Positions 1-6,162 of a stretch of 9,148 bases of DNA are shown piece after piece. A program made the translations under genes and the position numbers. Source of the stretch: Glaciecola sp. UBA1851 (GTDB taxonomy: Bacteria > Pseudomonadota > Gammaproteobacteria > Enterobacterales > Alteromonadaceae). The notes under the pieces are model-generated. The model was not told the DNA's origin and searched no databases. It worked only from the letters and a program-made list of their open reading frames with translations. The stretch spans positions 1,405 through 10,552 of the forward strand of contig DDIL01000099.1 in the NCBI GenBank assembly GCA_002338515.1, given 5' to 3'. Each line of letters starts with the position of its first letter. Positions within the stretch are counted from its first letter, which is position 1.

Positions 1-1172
1 TTGCCGTTGTTATCTAACCGAGTAAAATCAAAACCTTGCTCACCATCGCCTGTTTTACTTAACGTACCCGACTTTACTTGTCTGTCTGCACCATAAGCCG
101 CATCTTGCCCAGGGTATTCAATTACATAGTTATCATTTACGCTATTGATATTAACAAACGAAACCACACCAGAATCATTTAACCGTTTTACCTGCACAGG
201 ATGAATTGTCACATTTACCTGTTTAATTACTTCATTTCTAAAGCTGTCTTGTGCATTAATTTGTATCGAAATTTGTTCAGTTTGAGTCACTAGTGGTGAG
301 GTTGCATAGGCATTAATACTGGTATTTGAATTAATTATTGCCATAGAGTCTGTGGTCCAATTAACAGAAAAAGGACCTGCATCAGGCGCATTGCTGGTTA
401 TAGACGCATTTAAAGGGAATAACTCTCCTGATAGTATAGAAGGGCTAGCACTAACGGTTAGAACAGGTAATGTAGCGCTTTGCGGCAATAAAGTGAGAGA
501 GACATCTCTGCTATTTGACGCGCCTTCTTGATCGGTTACGGTTAGTCTAAAAGTAGCTGATTCTGTTTGGTTTAAAACGGGCGCAACAAACTCAATACTA
601 TTCATAGTGGTTGCTATGCCTGCAAGTAGGTTTGGACCGGCAATTTGTTGCCATACATAACTTGTAATTAAGGCAAGATCAGATACACCGTCAGTATCAG
701 TACTACCACTACCATCTAATTGAATACTTGCCCCGTTTGGATAATTAAACGAATCGTAGCCTTGAATTTGATTAGCTTGAATATTGGCTTGCGGGGGCAA
801 ATTTACTGGGTTTACGGTAAGCGTAAGCACATCGCTTGCCTGGTTACCTTGACTGTCAGTTACGGTTAACGTCAATACATAATTACTTATTTGAGTAACA
901 ACTGGAGAAATTAAACTAGCATCCGTCAAGCTAGTATCAGCGTGATCTATCACAATGTTTGCGGTATTAGACCATGCATAGGTTACAGGCGCGCTACCAC
1001 CAGTACTTGCGCCTTTAAGCGTAACAAGTTGTTGTTCATCCACTTCAATACTCGCACCTGCATTTATACGCAGCGGTGTCACTTCTTCAGTTGTTGTTTC
1101 ACTTCCCCCACCGCCACAAGCACTCAGCAAGAGTAAGAAAACTGTTAAACTAATACACTTTAAACAATACAA
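1..1172 (-). CDS. Surface lipoprotein with PKD/Ig-like modules (partial, runs off left edge)
   Basis: The frame is open from the left edge to position 1190; 390 codons are visible from the chosen start and the C-terminus is missing. I chose TTG at 1172 because GAGGT (1184-1180) lies 7 bases upstream; the in-frame ATG at 1190 has no such site and adds charged residues before the signal peptide. From TTG the N-terminus is a short basic stretch, a hydrophobic core and the lipobox L-S-A-C with Cys19, then a Gly/Ser/Thr/Glu linker, so it is probably an outer-membrane lipoprotein. Three beta-sandwich modules follow (about 34-122, 125-225 and 230-325). The first two carry the PKD-like pattern W near the middle and LTVTD near the end. 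The last visible stretch, with YPGQDAAYGADR and a TGDG motif, resembles the segment that precedes DUF1566 (Lcl) domains in marine gammaproteobacteria; this is recalled, not searched. Likely adhesion or surface binding; ligand unknown. Confidence 0.85.
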   Translation of the reverse strand, partial: MYCLKCISLTVFLLLLSACGGGGSETTTEEVTPLRINAGASIEVDEQQLVTLKGASTGGSAPVTYAWSNTANIVIDHADTSLTDASLISPVVTQISNYVLTLTVTDSQGNQASDVLTLTVNPVNLPPQANIQANQIQGYDSFNYPNGASIQLDGSGSTDTDGVSDLALITSYVWQQIAGPNLLAGIATTMNSIEFVAPVLNQTESATFRLTVTDQEGASNSRDVSLTLLPQSATLPVLTVSASPSILSGELFPLNASITSNAPDAGPFSVNWTTDSMAIINSNTSINAYATSPLVTQTEQISIQINAQDSFRNEVIKQVNVTIHPVQVKRLNDSGVVSFVNINSVNDNYVIEYPGQDAAYGADRQVKSGTLSKTGDGEQGFDFTRLDNNG

Positions 1173-1203
1173 GTAAATTACCTCAAGCATGCATTTTTTG
1201 TCT

Positions 1204-1242
1204 CTACTTGCTTTCATAAAAGCACTGCGAAAAGGCAAGTAG
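1204..1242 (-). repeat. Inverted repeat in the lipoprotein leader
   Basis: Perfect 8-bp arms CTACTTGC (1204-1211) and GCAAGTAG (1235-1242) are separated by 23 bases and lie about 30 bases upstream of the lipoprotein start. On the minus strand the stem can be lengthened by TTTC/GAAA after a two-base bulge. No T-tract follows in either direction, so it is not an intrinsic terminator. It may be a structured 5' leader or a protein-binding site. The rest of 1191-1451 shows no gene, and I see no convincing terminator for the PAS gene. Confidence 0.35.
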
Positions 1243-1451
1243 GTTATAGTAAATTCAATCGATAAATAGTGACGTATTTTTTGAAATGCTATCTAATACG
1301 TTTACATTCCAATATCACTAAAATATTCATCATGAGGTTGAATAAGCAAGTTTTGAACCAAAGCGGTATTTTGTATAAATTGCTAGTGCAGCATGTTGGT
1401 GAGAATAATAAGTATTAGCAGAAACGGATTGTTAGAGCTTTGCAGTAATAA

Positions 1452-1973
1452 TTATTTACTGGCAATTTCATTCATTTCATTTTGCTTGACTTGTAAGGAT
1501 AGAAGCTGTTTCTTAGCGGAAGCTGCATCTGTCATGTCATAAACCATCATGCATATATTATCAACCGTGCCAGTTGCAGACACTAAAGGCGAAAACACAA
1601 CATTTTGATACATATAGGGCGCATTGCTAGTAATAGGGCGATAGTTTCTAAACTTAAATAAATAAGGGCGCTGTTCCCATGTAATGAACGCTCGAGTTCT
1701 TAAATCAAAAACAGGGCGGGTTTTTGCTTCCAACCATTTTAATTGTATGTCAGGAAACAGAGAGAATATTGATTTATCGCGAACATCCGAAGGTAATAAT
1801 CCAGAGTGCGCTTCCATAAAGCCATTCCATACCTTTATTTCAAACTGTCTATTGAAGACGACAATCCCTACGTCTACTGTTTGGATCATGTCCATCATCC
1901 AATGGAATTCTAATAGTTCGTCTAACGCTTCTTTACTTGATTGATCTAAGTTACTTGACTGCATATTATTCAT
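1452..1973 (-). CDS. Single-domain PAS sensor protein
   Basis: A soluble protein of 173 residues with no membrane segment. Residues about 25-150 form a PAS fold: the VDVGIVVFNRQFEIKVWN stretch (33-50) has the usual D-x-G-I-x-V-x-x-x-x-x-I-x-x-W-N pattern of the first two strands, and the later VVFSPLVSATGTVDNICMMV is a typical closing strand pair ending in a YDMTD turn. A short probable coiled coil (about 152-173) closes the protein; in related proteins such a helix leads into an output domain, but here a TAA stop follows at once and no GGDEF or kinase domain is encoded downstream. The gene overlaps the end of the receiver-CheC gene by 8 bases, so the two are probably translationally coupled. 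An alternative ATG at codon 4 (1964) has GGA 8 bases upstream and removes the overlap. Ligand or cofactor cannot be told; it probably supplies sensory input to its operon partner. Confidence 0.8.
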   Translation of the reverse strand: MNNMQSSNLDQSSKEALDELLEFHWMMDMIQTVDVGIVVFNRQFEIKVWNGFMEAHSGLLPSDVRDKSIFSLFPDIQLKWLEAKTRPVFDLRTRAFITWEQRPYLFKFRNYRPITSNAPYMYQNVVFSPLVSATGTVDNICMMVYDMTDAASAKKQLLSLQVKQNEMNEIASK

Positions 1974-2958
1974 CCATCAAATGAGCGAGTTTGGCATTCA
2001 TCATATCCATTGACTCTTCAGTAAATAATAAAATTAAATCACATCGAATGTCATAGCCGTCTAATCCATAACTTACTTCTATTGCCAATGTTTTCTTCCA
2101 AGCGTTTTTATTTAGAGCAATCAATTCTTGCACACTTTGATGTTGCCCCAATACAACAGGATGCCCTTGTCTAAAGTGCATATCTAATTGATTGGCGATA
2201 CCTGATAAACATGTACCGATCAATAAACTAGCAAGATCCATTAACAGTTCTAGCTGTAATTGGTCATCTACCTCATCGGTGATTCTTAAAATTTTAGCCA
2301 CATCCTTAAAGCTAGAATCAGTCACCATTAACAATGCTTCGCCACTAATGCCATCGCCCAAAAACCCTTGGCAGACACCAGAAGTTCGGTCAGCCTCATC
2401 TAGGTCGGATAACATCATATGAAGTTCGGATACTTCAATTAAGCTAACATTAGGGATAGGTAATTTAACGAATACATCCATTATTTTAGAAAGATGACTA
2501 CCCGCCTGCCCCATAGCAACATTCACTACTTCTTGGTAGCAATCTCTAACAAGCTCATCTAAGTTTAATTCACTATTTTGAGGTGTTTCAGCAGCATCTA
2601 ATAATTTGTGTTTATGAAGTGAGGCTATTAATTCCTCTGAATTAACTGGCTTTTGAATAAAATCTATTGCGCCAAGTGCTGATACCCGCTCTTTCGCTTC
2701 ACTTTGAATATCGCCAGACACCACAATTGTTTTGGTACCCAGTTCTAGCTCTTGAATTTGTTTTAGCGTGCCATACCCATCAAGAACAGGCATGTTTAAG
2801 TCAAGTAACAATATATCAACCTGACCGTCTAAAATAGCAGTTATAGCTTCTGCACCATGCTTGGCAAAATTTACCGAGCCTTCAAGGTCTTGAGGTAAGC
2901 ATTTAGCAACTTGCTTGCGAGCAACTAAGGAGTCGTCACAAATGAGCACTGATAGCAT
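1966..2958 (-). CDS. Response regulator: receiver domain fused to CheC-type phosphatase domain
   Basis: Residues 1-118 are a receiver domain with acidic pair D8-D9, phosphoacceptor D53 followed by LNMP, S81 and K103-P104, so it should be phosphorylatable. Residues about 130-330 are a CheC/CheX-like domain, a family that dephosphorylates CheY-P. The family motif D/S-x3-E-x2-N-x22-P is intact once (D139, E143, N146, P169). At the second position the spacing is kept but residues are changed (E237, D241, S244, P267: E to D and N to S), so only one active site is expected. CheC is normally stand-alone; the fusion suggests the receiver controls a phosphatase or uses it as a binding surface. ATG at 2958 is the chosen start; the upstream GGAT is a weak ribosome site. 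It is first in an operon with the PAS gene. No histidine kinase, CheA or MCP lies in the window, so the phosphodonor and target are unknown. Confidence 0.9.
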   Translation of the reverse strand: MLSVLICDDSLVARKQVAKCLPQDLEGSVNFAKHGAEAITAILDGQVDILLLDLNMPVLDGYGTLKQIQELELGTKTIVVSGDIQSEAKERVSALGAIDFIQKPVNSEELIASLHKHKLLDAAETPQNSELNLDELVRDCYQEVVNVAMGQAGSHLSKIMDVFVKLPIPNVSLIEVSELHMMLSDLDEADRTSGVCQGFLGDGISGEALLMVTDSSFKDVAKILRITDEVDDQLQLELLMDLASLLIGTCLSGIANQLDMHFRQGHPVVLGQHQSVQELIALNKNAWKKTLAIEVSYGLDGYDIRCDLILLFTEESMDMMNAKLAHLMDE

Positions 2959-3110
2959 CGATTAATTAATCCAAAATAAATACTTTATTAAGCCAATTTA
3001 TCGGCAACTATCTTATTTTCTTGATTAGAAATTATGTACTTAACAACAAAGAAACGCTAGTCGTTACAAATATGTTAGCTCCGCTGAAATTTAAACCCCA
3101 GCATAAACTA

Positions 3111-3821
3111 TTAGGCAAATAATAATGGAAGCATAATGGATGTTACTATGCCGTTTATACAAAGGGCTAAAGTGGAAAAGGCAGCACACTGCTCGCTTAT
3201 TGAAATAGCTTTTGCTGTGCCAATTGCGTGGGCAACCGAACCAAGTGCTAAACCCTGAGCCGCGTGATTATTAATAGCAAACAATTTGAATATAAACGGA
3301 CCAAATACAGCTCCAACAATACCTGTAGTAATAACAAAAATAGCGGCTAAAGGCGCAATGCCACCAATAGCATCAGCAGTATCCATGGCTAACGGCGTAG
3401 TAATAGACTTTGTGAGCATAGTTAATTGCAAGTTTAGTGGTGCATCAAGCAAGTATACGGCTAACCAAGAAAAAACAGGCGCAATGATTGCGGCGACCAT
3501 AATAGGTACAACGACTCTAAATCCCATTTTTATTAGCAAAGACAATTGATTATATAAAGGTAAAGCTAACGCTACCGTTGCCGGCCCAAGCAATAACGTC
3601 AAAATGTAAGTATGCGATTGAAAATCTTTAATCGCCAAATTGAAAAAGTGAAGCAGCAATATTAGAACAGCTGTACTGGTAATTAGCGGATGAGTAAATG
3701 GCTGTAAAAACGGGACATTAGCGGTAACTTTATATAGTTTTAATGCACTAATGTAGCAAATGAATGTTACAAGTACCCAACAAGCAGCAGTCAATAAAAT
3801 ATGTGATTCTGGAATATTCAA
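3111..3821 (-). CDS. lrgB: LrgB/CidB-family membrane protein
   Basis: A 236-residue integral membrane protein. Family signatures are LLGPATVALALPLY (about 77-90), KSITTPLAMDTA (about 138-149), GIVGAVFGPFIFK (about 167-179) and GLALGSVAHAIGTAKAI (about 191-207). Together with LrgA it belongs to the CidAB/LrgAB group, first described as holin/antiholin-like proteins controlling murein hydrolase activity and later linked to transport of small organic acids (pyruvate in Bacillus PftAB, glycolate/glycerate in plant PLGG1). Which role applies here cannot be read from sequence. The start is TTG, with AAGAAA 5 bases upstream; the lrgA stop TAA lies 9 bases before it in the same frame, so no earlier start is possible. 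The pair is probably one transcript. I see no strong terminator in the 150 bases after the stop. Confidence 0.9.
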   Translation of the reverse strand: MNIPESHILLTAACWVLVTFICYISALKLYKVTANVPFLQPFTHPLITSTAVLILLLHFFNLAIKDFQSHTYILTLLLGPATVALALPLYNQLSLLIKMGFRVVVPIMVAAIIAPVFSWLAVYLLDAPLNLQLTMLTKSITTPLAMDTADAIGGIAPLAAIFVITTGIVGAVFGPFIFKLFAINNHAAQGLALGSVAHAIGTAKAISISEQCAAFSTLALCINGIVTSIMLPLLFA

Positions 3822-3830
3822 AATAGTTTC

Positions 3831-4178
3831 TTAATGCGATGAGTTTTCGTGATTGTCCATTTTATTAAACAACCATTGACTAATTAAGGCGGTGATTAAC
3901 AAACTAAGCAATGTTGCAACAACAATAGCCAAAATTAATGCTAATGCATGCGTGGCTAGCAAGTCAGTATAGTTCACAATGCCCACAATAGCCGGTAGAA
4001 AAAACAGAGACATGTGGCTAAGTAGTGGTTGAGCAGCCATTTTTATGGGTGATGCGACGCATCTTAAAACAACAAACCAAAGGAACAATACAAGTATGCC
4101 GAATAGCCCTGCCGGAATGGCAACATCAAAAATAGTGAGTAAATAATCGGATGTGGTGAATATTATCCATAAAAACAA
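3831..4178 (-). CDS. lrgA: LrgA/CidA-family membrane protein, start uncertain
   Basis: From TTG at 4178 this gives 115 residues. The LrgA signatures are present: IPAGLFGILVLFL after the first helix and LFFLPAIVGIVNY in the third, with four predicted helices in all. It probably forms a complex with LrgB, encoded 9 bases downstream. The start is doubtful. TTG 4178 has no good ribosome site and cuts into what looks like the first helix: the frame stays open upstream, adding LKYIGQFFVGLL directly before the start, as far as a TAG inside the previous gene, but no ATG, GTG or TTG occurs there. ATT at 4214 would give 127 residues, close to E. coli YohJ (about 132). A terminator-like hairpin also lies at 4171-4199, on the start itself. 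The ATG at 4170 is out of frame and reaches a stop after 14 codons. Family assignment is firm; the 5' end is not. Confidence 0.82.
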   Translation of the reverse strand: MFLWIIFTTSDYLLTIFDVAIPAGLFGILVLFLWFVVLRCVASPIKMAAQPLLSHMSLFFLPAIVGIVNYTDLLATHALALILAIVVATLLSLLITALISQWLFNKMDNHENSSH

Positions 4179-4199
4179 AAGGCCAACAAAAAATTGGCC
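4171..4199 (-). terminator. Intrinsic terminator-like hairpin overlapping the lrgA start
   Basis: Read on the minus strand: GGCCAA, a seven-base loop TTTTTTG, TTGGCC, then TTTTGTTTTT. The 6-bp perfect stem followed by a T-rich run has the form of a Rho-independent terminator, and it begins 34 bases after the stop of the 4234-4563 gene. It would end that transcript, yet its T-run covers the apparent TTG start of lrgA. It may be a terminator with partial read-through, an attenuator for lrgAB, or T-rich coding sequence that folds by chance. Confidence 0.5.
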
Positions 4200-4233
4200 A
4201 ATATATTTTAAAATATTTAAAAAGGATTTGGCC

Positions 4234-4563
4234 TTAGAACGTGCTCTCTTGGTGAACTGTGATGAAATAATCAGACCCTTTTTTTGAATAATCTATTTTG
4301 AATTCTTTATTATTCAATGTTTGCACAAATAGAAGATTTTTATAATCACCAAAGTTTTCTGATGAAGATACATCAACTATAGCAGCATCCATTCGTTTTG
4401 CCTCTAATTTATTGTTTGGTACTTTACCTTTGTACTCTTCAATACCGTTGTGCAACACCATGAGTACTGGATCTTGACGACTATTTACTATTAGCAAATC
4501 TACCTTGCGCAGTTTGTGAATAATTGTGTTGCGACCACTTAAAATATACGGATCATCTTTCAT
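4234..4563 (-). CDS. Hypothetical protein, 109 residues
   Basis: I do not recognise this protein. It is soluble and mixed alpha/beta, with no signal peptide, membrane segment or cysteine. The N-terminus (SGRNTIIHKLRKVDLLIV, about 9-26) looks like a helix then a strand and vaguely recalls the N-terminal part of YcgR/PilZ-type proteins, but there is no RxxxR or D/NxSxxG PilZ motif, so I do not make that call. The C-terminal half alternates short strands with many Lys and Asp residues. The ATG at 4563 has only a distant GGG upstream. The gene is on the same strand as lrgAB, with a terminator-like hairpin between. It is supported mainly by its uninterrupted length, plausible codon use and position. 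Confidence 0.6.
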   Translation of the reverse strand: MKDDPYILSGRNTIIHKLRKVDLLIVNSRQDPVLMVLHNGIEEYKGKVPNNKLEAKRMDAAIVDVSSSENFGDYKNLLFVQTLNNKEFKIDYSKKGSDYFITVHQESTF

Positions 4564-4600
4564 GGATTTTAGCTACCCTTTTCAAAGTTTAAAGCACTTT

Positions 4601-4648
4601 TTGCATTTATTTGCATTGGCTTTTTTCAATGACTATGTATAAACATAG
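4601..4648. repeat. Direct repeat and inverted repeat upstream of the 109-residue gene
   Basis: TTGCATT occurs twice at 4601-4607 and 4611-4617, exactly 10 bases (one helical turn) apart. An inverted repeat CTATGT-ATAA-ACATAG follows at 4633-4648. Both lie between the divergently oriented hypothetical gene and the tRNA gene and could be binding sites. The short open frame crossing here runs into the tRNA and is not taken as a gene. Confidence 0.25.
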
Positions 4649-4752
4649 AATAAATTATTGCGTTGATGTTCTATATGACGGCAAGATTTGGTTAAACTTT
4701 AATCCAAGCAATCACTTAGGCAGTAAAAACTTAAAAAAGTTAAGTAATTCGG

Positions 4753-4781
4753 ATGACTTTGAGTTAAAAAGTCATTATACT
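4753..4781 (+). promoter_or_regulatory. Sigma70 promoter of tRNA-Ile with GC-rich discriminator
   Basis: A -35 element ATGACT (4753-4758; 4 of 6 to TTGACA) and a -10 element TATACT (4776-4781; 5 of 6) are separated by 17 bases. The next bases, TCGCACCGC, are GC-rich, as in the discriminators of stringently controlled stable-RNA promoters. A start near 4788-4789 would leave a leader of about 12 bases before the tRNA. Confidence 0.7.
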
Positions 4782-4800
4782 TCGCACCGCTTTCGAATGT

Positions 4801-4877
4801 GGCCCGTTAGCTCAGTTGGTTAGAGCACCCGACTCATAATCGGTAGGTCCCCTGTTCAAGTCAGGGACGGGCCACCA
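4801..4877 (+). tRNA. ileX: tRNA-Ile2, anticodon CAT (lysidine-modified, decodes AUA)
   Basis: A full cloverleaf of 77 bases with encoded CCA. The acceptor stem GGCCCGT pairs fully with ACGGGCC, the T stem CCCTG pairs with CAGGG, and the anticodon loop is CTCATAA with CAT at 4835-4837. A CAT anticodon fits initiator Met, elongator Met or Ile2. Here C4-G69 and C5-G68 in the acceptor stem and the overall match to E. coli ileX indicate Ile2, the TilS substrate; E. coli elongator Met has T4-A5. The outermost anticodon-stem pair is C27 opposite T43, a mismatch (E. coli has G-U). A weak hairpin CCGA/TCGG with T-rich sequence after it, at about 4917-4950, may end the transcript. Confidence 0.93.
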
Positions 4878-5283
4878 TTTCTTCTATACTTTTCAATAAA
4901 TTAGTTTGACCCACCGATTTCTAGATTTGACTCGGCGATTTTATGTATTTTGGGTCTGGGTTAGTAAGTTCTGTTTTTTCTCACTCATCATTCAAAATAA
5001 CACCAGTCCATTTAAAGAATAATAAAACTCTTATTGATATAGCTAAGTAAAATTGTCGCAAGTGTTGCAAAGCAGATATGATCAACAGTATCTCATCAAG
5101 TCTATTTTCATTAGTTTTGACATCACTTCATTACATTTTTGAATTTATAAATCTGAAAAGTGTCAGTAGCATTTACACCTTTCGCAACAAGAAAATCTAA
5201 CACACTGTTTTTAATAAAGAATTTCAAGGGTATGATTATTGCAAAGGTTGAGTGGCCAAATCAAAATAACAAAAGAGTAACTT
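4878..5283. other. Gene-free spacer between tRNA-Ile and the PEP-CTERM-like gene
   Basis: I find no credible gene here. After the weak possible tRNA terminator the sequence is AT-rich. A perfect -35 hexamer TTGACA occurs at 5117-5122, but the nearest good -10 (TATAAA, 5146-5151) is 23 bases away. TATGAT at 5231-5236 is a possible -10 for the following gene with only a weak -35. A short frame from 5160 overlaps the next gene in another phase and is not recognised. No copy of the tRNA 3' end is seen, so there is no sign of an integrated element using this tRNA. Confidence 0.5.
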
Positions 5284-5817
5284 ATGAAAATTACAAAAAT
5301 AATATGTATCATTTCAATCCTGTTTCTTTCTCCATTATCTAACGCATCATTCATTTATGATGAAAGTGTGGATGGTGATATGGGAGCCGCGGCGGGAGCA
5401 TCTCCAGTTTGGGAACTTACTGTAGGAACGAATTCAATAATTGGAAATTTAACACAGGGGGATATTGACGACTTCCGAGTAATTGCATCAAATGGATTGG
5501 AAATTACTGGGGGAACGTTTGAAGCTTTGTTTAATGGGTCTGGTTTTGGTTTTTATAACAGCAGTGGCATTCCTGTAGTAGGTGGTGGTATTTTTCAAGG
5601 CACTATTGCAGAGGATACGCTAGTCGAGATTGATAGTTTTAGCTCTGGACTTTTTCGTACTGATCGTGACAGTGCAGATTCTGACATTACGTATAGATAC
5701 GATTTTCATGTCGTCGACCCCAATGCTGTTCCTAGCCCTTCAAATTTTGCCTTTTTACTTATCGCTGCAACCGGCTTAACTGTAAGAAAGGTTTTGAAAA
5801 AATCTTCTCAACACTAG
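5284..5817 (+). CDS. Secreted protein with PEP-CTERM-like C-terminal tail
   Basis: A 177-residue exported protein. AAGAG lies 6 bases before the ATG. A signal peptide (basic K2/K5, hydrophobic core, S-N-A before S22) is followed by a beta-rich domain beginning YDESVDGDM, with LTVGTNSIIGNL and GDIDDF (about 45-64). This is a pattern common in secreted PEP-CTERM proteins, where a D-rich beta-sandwich opens with a similar YDE..GDL segment. The tail has the tripartite sorting form: P150-S151-P152, a hydrophobic span 155-167, then R168-K169 and K172-K173, plus a short extension. The canonical E of PEP is a serine. The family expectation is exosortase/EpsH-type processing and delivery to the surface or to exopolysaccharide. 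It converges with the 6163-6759 gene, which has the same type of tail. Function unknown. Confidence 0.8.
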   Translation: MKITKIICIISILFLSPLSNASFIYDESVDGDMGAAAGASPVWELTVGTNSIIGNLTQGDIDDFRVIASNGLEITGGTFEALFNGSGFGFYNSSGIPVVGGGIFQGTIAEDTLVEIDSFSSGLFRTDRDSADSDITYRYDFHVVDPNAVPSPSNFAFLLIAATGLTVRKVLKKSSQH

Positions 5818-5830
5818 TATTCATTAGTGG

Positions 5831-5848
5831 ATCTGTTTTATCACAGAT
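5831..5848. terminator. Small hairpin after the 5284-5817 gene
   Basis: ATCTGT-TTTATC-ACAGAT, a perfect 6-bp inverted repeat starting 13 bases after the stop codon. Position suggests transcript end or 3' stabilisation. The following bases ATGGATTTTAG are only moderately T-rich, so it would be a weak intrinsic terminator. Confidence 0.35.
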
Positions 5849-6106
5849 ATGGATTTTAGATGATTACCTAAGGTGAAAAAATTATCCATTTGAACAAGTT
5901 ATTTACGCAGTTTTAAATTTTACTAAATTACCAAATTATAATTTATGAGACTGCGCACTTACCAAAACCCTCACTTATAAGATTGGAGTTACTGATGGTA
6001 TTGTCAACTTAAGTTCTGAAGCCTTAAATATTATCAAAGATTACTGAATAATTAAGCTAACAATAACCTTTGGCGGTACGTCGATCAGGATGGTATTGAA
6101 ATCGAA

Positions 6107-6144
6107 GTATCAAGCATCGACGTGACTTCACCAATGCTTGATAC
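6107..6144. repeat. Long perfect inverted repeat between convergent genes
   Basis: Arms GTATCAAGCAT (6107-6117) and ATGCTTGATAC (6134-6144) are perfect over 11 bp with 16 bases between. A nested dyad GTGA-CT-TCAC (6122-6131) allows a second stem on top. It starts 19 bases beyond the stop of the 6163-6759 gene, on its downstream side. A T-tract is missing on both sides, so it is better described as a bidirectional 3' structure or binding site than as a proven terminator. Confidence 0.6.
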
Positions 6145-6162
6145 ACACAAATGCTCTTTTAA

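Larger units (their letters stand above)
5818..6162. other. 345-bp spacer between convergent genes, possible coding remnants
   Basis: No intact gene. Two stretches read like worn coding sequence on the plus strand: 5985-6047 (contains VTDGIVNLSSE, ends in TGA) and 6056-6166 in another frame (contains DQDGIEIEVSS, ends in TAA). They share the 10-mer GATGGTATTG (both encoding D-G-I) but have no start codon or ribosome site. They might be remains of a repeat-rich surface protein or chance. The two inverted repeats are listed separately. Confidence 0.3.

Noticed and set aside
942..1136. 64-codon plus-strand open frame
   Set aside because: Antisense shadow of the lipoprotein gene, Cys/Thr-rich composition typical of a wrong frame.
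4234..4563. PilZ/YcgR-like protein
   Set aside because: Only a vague N-terminal resemblance; the c-di-GMP-binding RxxxR and D/NxSxxG motifs are absent.
4611..4823. 70-codon plus-strand open frame
   Set aside because: It starts at TTG without a ribosome site and runs through the tRNA promoter into the tRNA itself; no recognisable protein features.
4801..5283. Integrated element at the tRNA gene
   Set aside because: No integrase gene and no repeat of the tRNA 3' end is visible downstream.
5160..5342. 60-codon plus-strand open frame
   Set aside because: Starts at GTG without a ribosome site and overlaps the signal peptide of the well-supported gene at 5284 in another frame.
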